From positions 62,001-126,000 of IMG/VR virus record IMGVR_UViG_3300023223_000669: DNA of 64,000 nucleotides. One strand, 5' to 3'. The stretch is from a virus. How positions within the stretch are numbered: the first letter of the stretch is position 1; every line of letters begins with the position of its first letter. The notes beneath the pieces are model-generated. The model made no database searches. It worked only from the letters and a program-made list of their open reading frames with translations, and was not told where the DNA came from. Below, piece by piece: positions 1-7,970 of this stretch. The translations under genes were made by a program, and so were the position numbers.

Positions 1-145
1 AGCATACATATCGTGTACTACGTATAATATGTCGGCCCTCTGTGGGCCATAGAGCTACGTGGCACCGTGTTGCTTCGCCTCTGTTTGTCTCGTCCTGTAT
101 GGGACTATTATGACATGATTTCACGACTTCGTATAGCACTTTCCC
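1..145 (+). promoter_or_regulatory. Leader region before the first gene; possible -10 and hairpin
   Basis: No gene was found here. It contains a perfect TATAAT at 23-28, whose -35 partner would fall at or before the left edge, and a short hairpin GGCCC/GGGCC at 34-38 and 44-48 with a 5-nt loop. No run of T follows the hairpin, so it is not a convincing terminator. It probably belongs to the leader of the operon starting at 146. The late-type box seen elsewhere in the window is absent. Confidence 0.3.
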
Positions 146-409
146 ATGAAAACATCAGTACACAACGAAGCTGACTTAGAGGGCTATCCCAAGCCCCTGC
201 CGGAAGGCATGATAGCGATCCATTTCAAGATGGTCGCAGTAGGCCCTAACACGATGGCCGCAGCCGAACACCGCGGGCCGAGGCTTTGCCAAATTGTTCG
301 CGAACAGCCCGGGTATTTTTTGTTGAGCCAGGATGGCTCAGGTTTAGGTCTACGAGAAGCCATGCATGGGCTTGTAGACAATTTTTGCGATGCTCAAGAA
401 GGTAAATAA
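146..409 (+). CDS. Hypothetical protein, 87 aa
   Basis: I do not recognise this protein. It is 87 residues, soluble, with no signal peptide, membrane segment or metal motif. The start is ATG at 146, with no clear Shine-Dalgarno sequence, which is common for the non-structural genes here. It ends at 409 and the next gene begins 2 nt later, so the two are almost certainly co-transcribed. It is the first gene of a run leading through a sigma-like protein to TerL. Its function is unknown. Confidence 0.6.
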   Translation: MKTSVHNEADLEGYPKPLPEGMIAIHFKMVAVGPNTMAAAEHRGPRLCQIVREQPGYFLLSQDGSGLGLREAMHGLVDNFCDAQEGK

Positions 410-410
410 T

Positions 411-773
411 ATGAGTCAGAGAAGTAAAAGGTCCAAAAAGGGCAAAGGTGTTCACCAAGATATTAGTGGTTCGACCCTCAATATGGGTGGTCTCATTGCT
501 CGACATGATAGAGGTAAAGACCCGGAAGTCCGCGTCCCTTTGAAAGCGACGGGTGACATTCCCGCTGAAAAGGCTAAGGGTCTTGCCCAAGCATCTCCTC
601 TTTTCCAGCCTATCAAAGACGCTGTTAAGCCTGAGTCCAAACAGGAAGAAGCCAAGGCCGTTGCTGAAGCCACGGTCAAGGAAGAGAAGAAGGAAGAGAA
701 GGCCAAGCATCCTGCTCCTAAGCAGCGTGTTCTTCGTAAGAAAGAAGAGAAGACAGAAGACAACGCGGAGTAA
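411..773 (+). CDS. Hypothetical charged protein, 120 aa, Lys/Glu/Ala-rich tail
   Basis: This is an unrecognised protein of 120 residues. The N-terminus is strongly basic (SQRSKRSKKGKG). The second half, from about residue 75, is low-complexity Lys/Glu/Ala sequence typical of a disordered or single-helix segment. I chose ATG 411 over the upstream in-frame ATG at 390 because 411 lies just past the previous stop while 390 is buried in that gene. The composition suggests nucleic-acid or protein interaction, but no function can be assigned. Confidence 0.6.
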   Translation: MSQRSKRSKKGKGVHQDISGSTLNMGGLIARHDRGKDPEVRVPLKATGDIPAEKAKGLAQASPLFQPIKDAVKPESKQEEAKAVAEATVKEEKKEEKAKHPAPKQRVLRKKEEKTEDNAE

Positions 774-774
774 C

Positions 775-1368
775 ATGACAGCAAGCGGTGTAGCGGCGAG
801 CAGCACCCCCTCCTATGCCGACGTTTCTGACATTGTTGAAGCGTTAGTCAACATAGAGGGGCGACGAACCCCGATCCCTGGGATGGATTTTGAAGATACC
901 GCTCAGGAGATCAGGATGGAGTGCGTTCGCGTGCTTCAGTTCTACGATGCCTCCCGCATCGGCCCCTCGCCTTTCAAATATCTCCAAACGTGTGTACGAA
1001 ACTTTTTGTACAATCAGCGTAGAGGTATTTGGGTACCGAATAATCCCCCTTGCGTTCGGTGCCCGCTTTGGGATAAGATGAGAAAGCTTTGTACTATTGA
1101 AGAGGTAGGTTGCGATAAAATCGTATTGTATCGCGAGAACATGGCCACGAAGGCTGCCCTCAAGCAACCAGCCACGCTGGAAATTGATGTCATGGATTAT
1201 CGCCATGAGCAGGAACTTGAGGCAAAACTTCTAGACCGAAGCATTCGTGACGCATTGCCCGAGCATTTGATTGAATACTATGACAAAATGCTCTTGGGCG
1301 AAAAGGTGCCGCCTCGGTACAAAAAACAAGTTCGAGAGATTGCTACGGGGGTGATTAATAATGCCTAG
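775..1368 (+). CDS. Divergent sigma-70-like factor with Cys-rich insert
   Basis: The 197-residue protein resembles a minimal RNA polymerase sigma factor. A region-2-like stretch at about residues 37-82 has the pattern D-x-x-QE-x-R, then a hydrophobic FYD segment, a YLQ-x-x-VRN motif and an N-x-RRG end. A Cys-rich insert near residues 92-112 (C-x2-C-x8-C-x7-C) looks able to bind zinc. The C-terminal 60 residues, with Arg/Lys-rich helices, could serve as region 4. ATG 775 is used, just after the previous stop. It overlaps the HTH gene by 8 nt. A late-transcription role is inference, supported by a second canonical sigma gene at 58781 and by a recurrent promoter-like box in the structural genes. 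Confidence 0.55.
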   Translation: MTASGVAASSTPSYADVSDIVEALVNIEGRRTPIPGMDFEDTAQEIRMECVRVLQFYDASRIGPSPFKYLQTCVRNFLYNQRRGIWVPNNPPCVRCPLWDKMRKLCTIEEVGCDKIVLYRENMATKAALKQPATLEIDVMDYRHEQELEAKLLDRSIRDALPEHLIEYYDKMLLGEKVPPRYKKQVREIATGVINNA

Positions 1369-2143
1369 GACAACACCGCTCGTACAGAGAGATCGTGTAA
1401 TCGCCCTTGTCAAACAAGGCATGAGCAATACCGAAACCGCTCGTCAGATGAAGAAAGAATTTCCTGATGAATGGAGTTCGCAGTATGCACACCGGACGGT
1501 TGCACGTATTCTTAAGGATGCCGCAGAGGAAGCTATTATCGAGCCCTCGGTTGATCCGGAAAAAACACTTGATGAGATGAGTCGTGAAGAACGTTATCGA
1601 TTCATTGAAACCAGACTCCAGCAAACACCACGTTTCCGTATGGCATTTCGTAACTTCAAAAAAGAAGAAAAAGAGGTGTTCGTTGATGAGTATTTGAAGA
1701 TTGTTAAATCTACAGACACATTAACTGAGGCTGAGGAACAAGCTTTGTTTGCGGCCATCCTTGAGCTTGTTCTTGGATTACAGGCATTAGGTAGAAAAGA
1801 ACAACTAGAGCAACTGCGAGAACGAACGTTAGCTGGTGAGATTCCAGATGGCGACCCAAAGCATACTCGTAATGTTGATCCTAGATATCAAAAAGAACAT
1901 AATGACCACATGAAGCTTTATCATGCCGGTATCAGCGAACTGAAGATGTCGCGTTCACAACGACTCAAAGAGGTCCGTTCTCAGAAGCAGACGCTTGTAG
2001 ATTTAGCAGAGGAGCTTTCGCAGAAAAATGCACAAGCGGAAGTTGCAGACGAGATTGAACGTCTAGCGAAACTTAAAAATGATGAACTAAAGCGTTTGTT
2101 GGACCTCGGCCATATTTATGGCGTTTTTGAGGAATATCAGTAA
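1361..2143 (+). CDS. HTH protein, candidate terminase small subunit
   Basis: The protein is 260 residues. The N-terminal 50 residues form a probable helix-turn-helix (RDRVIALVKQGMSNTETAR followed by a second recognition-like helix around YAHRTVARIL). The rest is nearly all charged helix, with a long heptad-like stretch from about residue 190 to 250. A DNA-binding head followed by helical oligomerisation segments is the usual plan of phage terminase small subunits, and TerL lies 3.7 kb downstream on the same transcript. A transcription regulator is the main alternative. It overlaps the sigma-like gene by 8 nt and ends TAATG into the glycosyltransferase. Confidence 0.5.
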   Translation: MPRTTPLVQRDRVIALVKQGMSNTETARQMKKEFPDEWSSQYAHRTVARILKDAAEEAIIEPSVDPEKTLDEMSREERYRFIETRLQQTPRFRMAFRNFKKEEKEVFVDEYLKIVKSTDTLTEAEEQALFAAILELVLGLQALGRKEQLEQLRERTLAGEIPDGDPKHTRNVDPRYQKEHNDHMKLYHAGISELKMSRSQRLKEVRSQKQTLVDLAEELSQKNAQAEVADEIERLAKLKNDELKRLLDLGHIYGVFEEYQ

Positions 2144-3087
2144 TGAAGATTGCTATGTTGTTTGCGAGTTGGGAGGACTACGGGGAACCTTGGAGTACGC
2201 CCCAAGGCGTCAGAAATGAGTTTCTTGCTCGTGGACATGATGTGCAGGAATATAATTTGTACCATGATAATGGTAAGATAAATCCCATCAACAAGATGCA
2301 CAATTATTCTAATCAAGGCATTAATCTTTTGATGAGTGATATACGTCTTGATATTTATAGACCGGATGTTATTTTTTGTATGGATTACGGACCGTGGGAT
2401 GCCGTTCAATTTGACAAAAAATATTTTCCTGGTGTGATTTTAGTCAACGAGGCTGGTGATGAACCCCAGTCTCATCGTATGCAAATGCAAAAAGCCCCGA
2501 GGGTACATATAATTTTGTCTCCAGACCGCCAATGCGTCGAACGTTATAAAGCGTATGGCTTTAATGCGGTTTACTGGACACACTTTGCGGACACCCGCAT
2601 TTTTTATCCTCGTCCCGACGTAAACGTTGAATTCGATTGCGTGACCACATGCGGTTCGCGTGGCGGAGGTTTGACGGAGGAAATCAAAACTGCCCTCGGG
2701 GAATCATTCAATAACGAACGTTACTTTCATGGCAACGAACACGCCCAACGTCTATGTATGGGCAAGATGGTGTTTCAGTGTTCTCAATTTAAAGAGGTCA
2801 CTCGCCGTATCTTTGAGGGTATGGCCTGTGGCAAAATGGTGATTACTGATTGTCTTCCAGAGGAGACAGGTCTGTCAGAGGTGCTCATTGATGGCCAAGA
2901 TGTCGTGTACTACAATGATGCTCAGGACGCCATCGAGAAGATTCGTTACTATGCTAGTCATGACGAGGAACGAGAAGCCATTGCCCTTAGTGGTTTGGAA
3001 AAAGTCTTAACTGAGCATTCGGTTGTTAAGAGAGTTGATGATTTTGAAGCGGCCATTGCTGCCGCAAAGGAAGCCTTATTAGTATGA
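2143..3087 (+). CDS. GT-B glycosyltransferase, CgeB/YkvP-like
   Basis: The 314-residue protein has a two-domain GT-B plan. The N-terminal half has a Rossmann-type start (KIAMLFASW) and a PDVIFCMDYG segment. The C-terminal half has the acceptor/donor signature of CgeB-like transferases: a TRRIFEGMACGKMVITD stretch, then the LSEVLIDGQDVVYY nucleotide-sugar region and a closing helix with a Tyr-Tyr pair. No membrane segment is seen, so it should act in the cytoplasm. The start codon overlaps the previous stop (TAATG), and the gene overlaps the GroES-like gene by 4 nt. Substrate and acceptor (DNA, virion protein or host glycan) are not visible. It is one of five glycosyltransferases in the window. 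Confidence 0.75.
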   Translation: MKIAMLFASWEDYGEPWSTPQGVRNEFLARGHDVQEYNLYHDNGKINPINKMHNYSNQGINLLMSDIRLDIYRPDVIFCMDYGPWDAVQFDKKYFPGVILVNEAGDEPQSHRMQMQKAPRVHIILSPDRQCVERYKAYGFNAVYWTHFADTRIFYPRPDVNVEFDCVTTCGSRGGGLTEEIKTALGESFNNERYFHGNEHAQRLCMGKMVFQCSQFKEVTRRIFEGMACGKMVITDCLPEETGLSEVLIDGQDVVYYNDAQDAIEKIRYYASHDEEREAIALSGLEKVLTEHSVVKRVDDFEAAIAAAKEALLV

Positions 3088-3377
3088 AGTTTACCCCCAG
3101 ACATAATTATATCGTTTTACAGATGGACAAACCTGCCGAAGTATCAAAGCATGGTATTTTGCTACCTGAGTCTGTACGAGAAGATCGTTTGCCTGCGACC
3201 GTTTTGGCTGTTGGTCCTGGTGTACCTGCTGGCGACAAAAATGAGCTTGTTAAGATTGATGATCTCGATGTTGGTGATCGCGTTGTCTTCAATAAGTTTT
3301 CTGCGTTGGAGCTGGACGATACGGAACGTATTTATCTGATTCGTGATACGGATCTAGGATGTACTATCGATGACTAG
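3084..3377 (+). CDS. GroES-like co-chaperonin
   Basis: The 97-residue length matches the Cpn10/GroES family. The mobile loop that docks onto GroEL is recognisable at about residues 17-32, with the G-I-L-L core at 24-27. It is followed by the family's A-T-V-L-A-V-G-P-G strand (residues 38-46) and the L-x-V-G-D-R-V-V-F segment, and it ends with a YLIRDTDL strand. By analogy with T4 gp31, a phage copy can lend the host GroEL specificity for folding the phage capsid protein. No GroEL gene is seen here, so it presumably works with the host chaperonin. It sits between two glycosyltransferases with ATGA and 8-nt overlaps. Confidence 0.85.
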   Translation: MKFTPRHNYIVLQMDKPAEVSKHGILLPESVREDRLPATVLAVGPGVPAGDKNELVKIDDLDVGDRVVFNKFSALELDDTERIYLIRDTDLGCTIDD

Positions 3378-4173
3378 TAGCGAACGACAACTTGAAGGGC
3401 AGCGATGGGATTTTAGTCGTGCTCAATATAAGGATACTGACGATGTATTCCTAGAGCCTGGATTGTTTTCTATCATTGTATTGGCCCATGGTCGCCCTAC
3501 CACTACTCGTCAGTCTATTCTGTCCACCCTTGATTCTCTTCGTATGTACGATGAAGAAATCGAATGGATCTTCATTGAAAATGGTGGGTCGGAAGCCAAT
3601 TACGTTTTCTTTCAAGGACTTAATCTTGAACGTAAGGTTATTGTGCGGCAAAAGAATTTTGGAATAAACGAGGCACTCAATCAGGGCTGGGCCCTCTCGC
3701 GTGGTGAGTATTGTTTCATTCATGAGAATGACTGGGTAGCAACGCGAGAAGCGAACTTCCTGCAATACGCCAAGGAGATTTTCGAGGAGAAACAGAACGT
3801 GGGTATCATTCAGTTGAGAGATCCTTTGGATCCCCACGAGAATCATGGTAGCGGAAAGCCTTTTTTCAATCCTTGGAGTTGTCGTTCTGAAGTATTAGAA
3901 CGTGCCAAAGTCAAAATCTGGAAGGAGACAACTAAGAGTGGTCATACTTATATGATCTCTGAGTTTCCTAATGGTTTCTGTAACAATCCGATGATCATGA
4001 GAAAGAGTGTATATCGTGAGTGCGGTCCTTATCCTGAAGCTGAATTAGGTTGCGATCCCCGGCACGGGGAGAGCCTTTATCAAGAACGTGTTGCAAAACT
4101 GGGGTGTGCCATTGCCCATATTGGCATGCCGCTGTATTGGCATATGGGCAGAGTACAAACACAAGTGGTCTAA
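3370..4173 (+). CDS. Family 2 (GT-A) glycosyltransferase
   Basis: The 267-residue protein has a GT-A fold. After a 30-residue lead it has the SIIVLAHGRP nucleotide-binding strand, an E-N-G-G-S motif at about 70-74, an N-x-G-x-N-x-A-x-N-x-G pattern near residues 96-106, and a H-E-N-D acidic motif at 118-121 in the position of the metal-binding DxD. The C-terminal half keeps a long acceptor region with a PNGFCNNP segment. No membrane helix is seen. It overlaps the GroES-like gene by 8 nt, and a good ribosome-binding site for the next gene follows its stop. The acceptor is unknown. Confidence 0.8.
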   Translation: MTSSERQLEGQRWDFSRAQYKDTDDVFLEPGLFSIIVLAHGRPTTTRQSILSTLDSLRMYDEEIEWIFIENGGSEANYVFFQGLNLERKVIVRQKNFGINEALNQGWALSRGEYCFIHENDWVATREANFLQYAKEIFEEKQNVGIIQLRDPLDPHENHGSGKPFFNPWSCRSEVLERAKVKIWKETTKSGHTYMISEFPNGFCNNPMIMRKSVYRECGPYPEAELGCDPRHGESLYQERVAKLGCAIAHIGMPLYWHMGRVQTQVV

Positions 4174-4183
4174 GGAGAATAAA

Positions 4184-4456
4184 ATGAATTATGTAGAAAC
4201 GATTGGTAATATACAACTGTTTGGTAACGAAGTTAACGGCAATTATTACGTGGGTGATCCTTTACCGGAGCAGCCTGCTAATAATTTTACTATTACGACT
4301 ACCCCCTGGACATATGGTTGTTGGCATGTAACAAAGTCTGCCCGCGAACAAGTCCAAGAAGAAATTCTCACCAAGATGGCAGAAGCTATCGAAGGTGATG
4401 ATTTGAAGAAAGCTCGCAAGCTGGTTAAGCTCGCGAAAGCCCTGAAGGAACTATAA
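4184..4456 (+). CDS. Hypothetical protein, 90 aa
   Basis: This is an unrecognised protein of 90 residues. The first half is rich in Asn, Gly and aromatic residues. The second half is a Lys/Glu/Ala helix ending in KLVKLAKALKEL. The start at 4184 is fixed by a strong TAAGGAG ribosome-binding site 7 nt upstream, which overlaps the previous stop. A longer in-frame start at 4088 would lie inside the glycosyltransferase and is rejected. The strong site suggests higher expression than its neighbours. Only 1 nt separates it from the next gene. Confidence 0.6.
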   Translation: MNYVETIGNIQLFGNEVNGNYYVGDPLPEQPANNFTITTTPWTYGCWHVTKSAREQVQEEILTKMAEAIEGDDLKKARKLVKLAKALKEL

Positions 4457-4457
4457 A

Positions 4458-4718
4458 ATGGTATTACAATCTGGTATTAGAGTAAGAGTGGATGGTCAAG
4501 AAGCCACTGTTGAACTGTCATGGGCCTCTGGTAAGCATACGCAAACTACGCTTAGTGACGGTCGTACAATTGTTGATCTCGAAAAGGCTATTGCTGATGG
4601 TGACGCACAAGTACTTGATGCTGCACCCGCACCCGAACCAAGTATTTGGCATCGTAGTCGTGTGACTGAGAAAGAGATCGAGCGTCTTCCTACGGAAGAC
4701 GAAGACCTGGAGGAATAG
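4458..4718 (+). CDS. Hypothetical acidic protein, 86 aa
   Basis: This is an unrecognised 86-residue protein. The first 50 residues alternate hydrophobic and polar residues as in a small beta-sheet domain. An Ala/Pro linker (DAAPAPEPS) then leads to a strongly acidic end, where the last ten residues are mostly Asp and Glu. It starts 2 nt after the previous stop and is followed by another short gene, so it belongs to a cluster of small proteins between the glycosyltransferases and the nucleases. No function is assigned. Confidence 0.55.
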   Translation: MVLQSGIRVRVDGQEATVELSWASGKHTQTTLSDGRTIVDLEKAIADGDAQVLDAAPAPEPSIWHRSRVTEKEIERLPTEDEDLEE

Positions 4719-4720
4719 AT

Positions 4721-4888
4721 ATGGATTTTACTAAAGAAGAATTAAAGATTATTAGTGCCGCATTGCATTCTGTCATGGCCTCTTCTTGGGCATATGTCCC
4801 AGATAGAGATTTTATTGCACGAGTAGATCGTGTTCGTGTCAAAGCATATCAAATGGCCAATGAGGAACTTGTAGTATCTGAGGGCTAA
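4721..4888 (+). CDS. Hypothetical small protein, 55 aa
   Basis: A short open frame of 55 codons starts at ATG 4721, with a GGAGG ribosome-binding site (CTGGAGGAATAGAT) just upstream, and ends TAA at 4886-4888. The product begins MDFTKEELKII and is mostly helical, with one aromatic cluster (SSWAYVPDRDF). The good ribosome-binding site, the tight 2-nt junctions on both sides and otherwise empty sequence argue that it is real. I do not recognise it. Confidence 0.5.
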   Translation: MDFTKEELKIISAALHSVMASSWAYVPDRDFIARVDRVRVKAYQMANEELVVSEG

Positions 4889-4890
4889 TT

Positions 4891-5409
4891 TTGGACACTA
4901 AACAATGTACTCGTTGTCGTGAGACAAAGACGCTATCTCATTTTAGCCATGACAATAGACGCAACAGGGCCGGCCTTAAAAGCTGGTGCAAACAGTGTTG
5001 TGCAGGTTATATAGCACAAAATAAAATGAGACATGCTGATTATACAAAGATAAGTAGGATGAAGTACAGGAGTGAATGGCTTGCGTTCTTTGAGTCTGTT
5101 TATGGAGAGGACCCTATATGTCAGGTATGTGGCACAGACTTAGCATGGTATTCTGATCACAGAGCAGATGGTAGATATGTAGTAAATTTTGACCATAGAC
5201 ATGGCGGTGAAGCATCTATCAAGGGACCTCCTGCTTCTTGGTGGGGCAGTCATGCATGTACGTTAGAAAATCAGAAGACTTGGTTAGAATGTGATTTTGG
5301 TATTCTATGTGGTAGATGTAATAGTTGTTTGCCTACCATGGGTCGTGGTGAGTGGCTACAAAAGGCATTGAGATATTATGGTTATTCCGAAACCAGTTCT
5401 TATAATTGA
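4891..5409 (+). CDS. Free-standing HNH homing endonuclease (TTG start)
   Basis: The 172-residue protein has an N-terminal zinc knuckle (C-x2-C near residues 6-9 and C-x2-C near 33-36). The nuclease core then starts at CQVCG, followed by a NFDHRHGG motif with the catalytic His and a GILCGRCN motif that closes the second zinc site. This is the endonuclease-VII-like form of the HNH/His-Me fold. The only usable start at the right place is TTG 4891. Its 3' end overlaps the next nuclease gene by 32 nt. It is one of about ten homing-type endonucleases in the window and is most likely a selfish element inserted at a gene junction. Confidence 0.8.
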   Translation: MDTKQCTRCRETKTLSHFSHDNRRNRAGLKSWCKQCCAGYIAQNKMRHADYTKISRMKYRSEWLAFFESVYGEDPICQVCGTDLAWYSDHRADGRYVVNFDHRHGGEASIKGPPASWWGSHACTLENQKTWLECDFGILCGRCNSCLPTMGRGEWLQKALRYYGYSETSSYN

Positions 5410-5866
5410 CACGAGGGAAAAGTATCCGTGGGATTTCGAAGGAGATCAAGCCTTCGAAGATGTCCGTTATGAGAAACTTGACGCGGGGGACTATAGTATA
5501 GAGGGTCTTGAGGATATTATCGTGATCGAGCGTAAGGCCACGGTAGATGAGTTGTTCGCGAATTTCACCAAAGACAAGAAGAGGATTATCGCTGAATTCG
5601 AACGCCTCAAGAATCATCGTTTCAAGATTATTGTCGTGGAGGAAACCTGTGACGATATCATGAATCCTAATAAGTACTACGTGAACAAGAAGAAAATCAA
5701 TCGCAAAAGTCCCAAGATGCCAGTAGCGGTTGTCACTTCTAACTTAACGAAGCTAATGCTAGAGCATGATGTTCACATCATCTATGGTGGCATGAGAGCC
5801 CAGGCGATGGCTAAAGGTATTCTGTTGCACGCATACGATTTACACCGGAAAGGGAAACTACTATGA
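5378..5866 (+). CDS. ERCC4-fold nuclease
   Basis: The 162-residue protein is a stand-alone ERCC4 (XPF/Mus81-type) nuclease domain. Asp11 lies in IIDTRE, a GD pair at 37-38 in DAGDYS, and the family signature ERK at 51-53 is followed by Asp57. The C-terminal half carries the usual helix and a LMLEHDVHIIYGG segment. No helicase or HhH domain is attached, so partner proteins or DNA structure must give specificity. It may cut branched or Y-shaped DNA during recombination or packaging, which is inference from its place directly before TerL (ATGA overlap). The start lies within the HNH gene, suggesting the HNH gene was inserted or drifted into this junction. Confidence 0.85.
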   Translation: MVIPKPVLIIDTREKYPWDFEGDQAFEDVRYEKLDAGDYSIEGLEDIIVIERKATVDELFANFTKDKKRIIAEFERLKNHRFKIIVVEETCDDIMNPNKYYVNKKKINRKSPKMPVAVVTSNLTKLMLEHDVHIIYGGMRAQAMAKGILLHAYDLHRKGKLL

Positions 5867-7911
5867 GAGCAACAGAAGTAAAGAAGCTCCGTGGGTCTCC
5901 CTGGAAAACAGAGTGGGAAGTTGAAGACATTAAGCAAATCTTCCATGAGGCAGGACCGTTTGAAGGTCTCTATCACATGGCGTCTTTCAACATGGCGTGG
6001 TTTGTTGAAAAGGTCTTTAATAACCAACAAGGAAAGCCCTTGCGGTTGGAGTCTTTCCAACAAGTCATGTTCGATCTTCTATGGTACAAGAAATTCCCCA
6101 TGCTTCTGGCTGCCCGTGGTGCTGGCAAGACGTTCATCTTAGCCTTATATGCACTGGTGGTAGCTATACTAAAGCCTGGTTCCAAGATCGTGATTGTTGG
6201 CTCTGGTTTCCGTCAGGCTAAGCTTGTATTCAAGTATATCGAACAGCTATACGAGGCCAGTCCATTGGTCAAGGAAGCCATATCACACTGGGGCGGTCCC
6301 AAGTTTGGATCGGATGCAGCCACGTTACGTGTTGGCCTATCTATGATTCAAGCTATCCCTATTGGTGATGGTCAGAAGATTAGAGGTATGCGAGCAACCG
6401 TATTGATTGCTGACGAATTTGCGTCTATCCCCGAAGACATCTTCGATATCGTTATCGAACCTTTCACCGCCGTTCACATGAATCCTGCCGAGCGTGCAGC
6501 TCAAAAGAGATTTGTGAAACGACTGGAAGCACTTGGAGCGGACCCGGGGCTCATCAATATTATTGAGAGCACACAGGGATTTGGTAACCAAGTTATCCTC
6601 TCGGGGACTCCTAGCTATAAACATAACCATTTCTACAAGAGGTGGACTATTTACTTGGCGTTCATTAGGTCGAAAGGCGATCCACAAAAGCTCAAGCACG
6701 CTCTCGAAGAGAGACAACTGGCATCTACTGGTAAACTAGTAGACATCAGTGATGATGATGTAGCACACGCAGAGGTGTCGTGGCATCACTATGCTATCTA
6801 TCAACTTCCATACACGGCTTTGCCAGAAGGCTTTATGGAAGAAGATATCATTCGCAAGGCGAAAGCTACATATCCTGCTCACAGGTTCGACATGGAATAC
6901 ATGTCGTTGTTCCCAGATGACACCGATGGTTTCATCAGGCGTTCTTGGATCGATGAAGCGACACCTAAGGGGCCAGACCATATTCCTGTTGCGGTAGAGC
7001 TATACGGCAATCCTCGTGACACATACGTTATGGGTGTTGACCCGGCTCGTTTCAATGACAACTTGGGCGTGGTAGTTTTCAAGCTGACAGATCGTGGACG
7101 AGAGCTTGTCTATTGTCAAGCATGGGATCGTACAGAGTTCAGTGTTTCTGCTCGACGTATTAGAGAGATCGTGAATAGGTTTCATATCGAGTACATCGTC
7201 ATGGACAAAGGTGGCGGCGGAGAAGACATACGTGAGTGGCTATGTAAGAAGGTAGACGATATAGAACCTAAAGATTTCATCTGGGTCATCCCGGAGCAAA
7301 TGGAGAAGTTTACTGGATCCAAGGCTAACATGTCGGCTCCTGGTCGCAAGATTCTTGAAATGGTTGATTTCACGCCCGCCTGGATTTCGCAAGCAGCCCA
7401 CGGTGTTGAGTCTAACATCCAGCAATGCCACATCCTATTCCCTGATCGTGCAGACGACAATAGGATCTATGACCAATACGTGCGTCATTTTGGCTTAGAT
7501 ACTATCAAAGAAGGCGAGAAGGAAATGTTACAGCGAGACCTCTGGGGTTTGGACGAATGGGAGGCTGAGCAGATTGCTGACCAGACGGGCGAGAAGACTC
7601 AGCGTGCATTCGGTGTCATGCAAAACATCTTTGAATGCATGAACGAAACCTGTGCAATCATGAGAAACGTAAGTCCTAAGGGCACAGAGAGCTTTGAATT
7701 ACCCAAATTGGCAGAACAGCCCGAAGGACTTGACATGCGTCGTCGTGACCGTTGGTCAGCCCTGATGCTGGCTAATTTTGCGGCTAAAGTGCGTTTGGGC
7801 ACGGGTCACCAGCCTAAGCACAATCCTGGCGTGGTGCCCAACATGGGTGGTCGTCGCGGCGGCAGCTACACAAGTCGTGGTGCTCATCGCAAGGGATCTG
7901 TCGCGTACTAG
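5863..7911 (+). CDS. terL: Terminase large subunit
   Basis: The 682-residue packaging motor has both domains. In the ATPase the Walker A is ARGAGKT at about residues 84-90, Walker B is VLIADE at 180-185, and the coupling motif is ILSGTP near 245-250. In the RNase-H-like nuclease the first acidic residue is in MGVDPAR (Asp393) and the second in IVMDKGGGG (Asp448). The protein docks on the portal and cuts and pumps DNA. The start at 5863 overlaps the ERCC4 nuclease stop (ATGA). The C-terminal 40 residues are Gly/Arg-rich and probably flexible. A late-type box follows 5 nt after the stop. Confidence 0.95.
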   Translation: MRATEVKKLRGSPWKTEWEVEDIKQIFHEAGPFEGLYHMASFNMAWFVEKVFNNQQGKPLRLESFQQVMFDLLWYKKFPMLLAARGAGKTFILALYALVVAILKPGSKIVIVGSGFRQAKLVFKYIEQLYEASPLVKEAISHWGGPKFGSDAATLRVGLSMIQAIPIGDGQKIRGMRATVLIADEFASIPEDIFDIVIEPFTAVHMNPAERAAQKRFVKRLEALGADPGLINIIESTQGFGNQVILSGTPSYKHNHFYKRWTIYLAFIRSKGDPQKLKHALEERQLASTGKLVDISDDDVAHAEVSWHHYAIYQLPYTALPEGFMEEDIIRKAKATYPAHRFDMEYMSLFPDDTDGFIRRSWIDEATPKGPDHIPVAVELYGNPRDTYVMGVDPARFNDNLGVVVFKLTDRGRELVYCQAWDRTEFSVSARRIREIVNRFHIEYIVMDKGGGGEDIREWLCKKVDDIEPKDFIWVIPEQMEKFTGSKANMSAPGRKILEMVDFTPAWISQAAHGVESNIQQCHILFPDRADDNRIYDQYVRHFGLDTIKEGEKEMLQRDLWGLDEWEAEQIADQTGEKTQRAFGVMQNIFECMNETCAIMRNVSPKGTESFELPKLAEQPEGLDMRRRDRWSALMLANFAAKVRLGTGHQPKHNPGVVPNMGGRRGGSYTSRGAHRKGSVAY

Positions 7912-7916
7912 GAATC

Positions 7917-7926
7917 TTAGTGTATT
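7917..7926 (+). promoter_or_regulatory. Late-type promoter-like box TTAGTGTATT
   Basis: An exact copy of the recurrent 10-bp box lies in the 59-nt gap between terL and the HNH gene, 44 nt before its start codon. No consistent -35 element accompanies the copies. If it works as a promoter it would drive the HNH and portal genes. Confidence 0.45.
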
Positions 7927-7970
7927 AGATACCTGGAGCAATCAAGCCGCAATATAATCGCCCTGACGTT

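Noticed and set aside
110-137. Sigma-70 promoter ATGACA-N16-TATAGC before the first gene
   Set aside because: The -10 matches only four of six, there is no extended TG, and initiation would fall on the start codon. The evidence is too weak to list as a feature.
246-806. Reverse-strand open frame of 186 codons
   Set aside because: It covers three forward genes with coding-like sequence and continuous overlaps. The reverse frame is low-complexity hydrophobic and is a shadow of the forward Lys/Glu-rich gene.
4088-4183. Upstream in-frame extension of the 4184 gene
   Set aside because: It would lie entirely inside the glycosyltransferase gene, while ATG 4184 has a strong ribosome-binding site.
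7953-7958. TATAAT in the gap before the 7971 HNH gene
   Set aside because: There is no -35 match at 16-18 nt and no extended TG. The TTAGTGTATT box is the better candidate in that gap.
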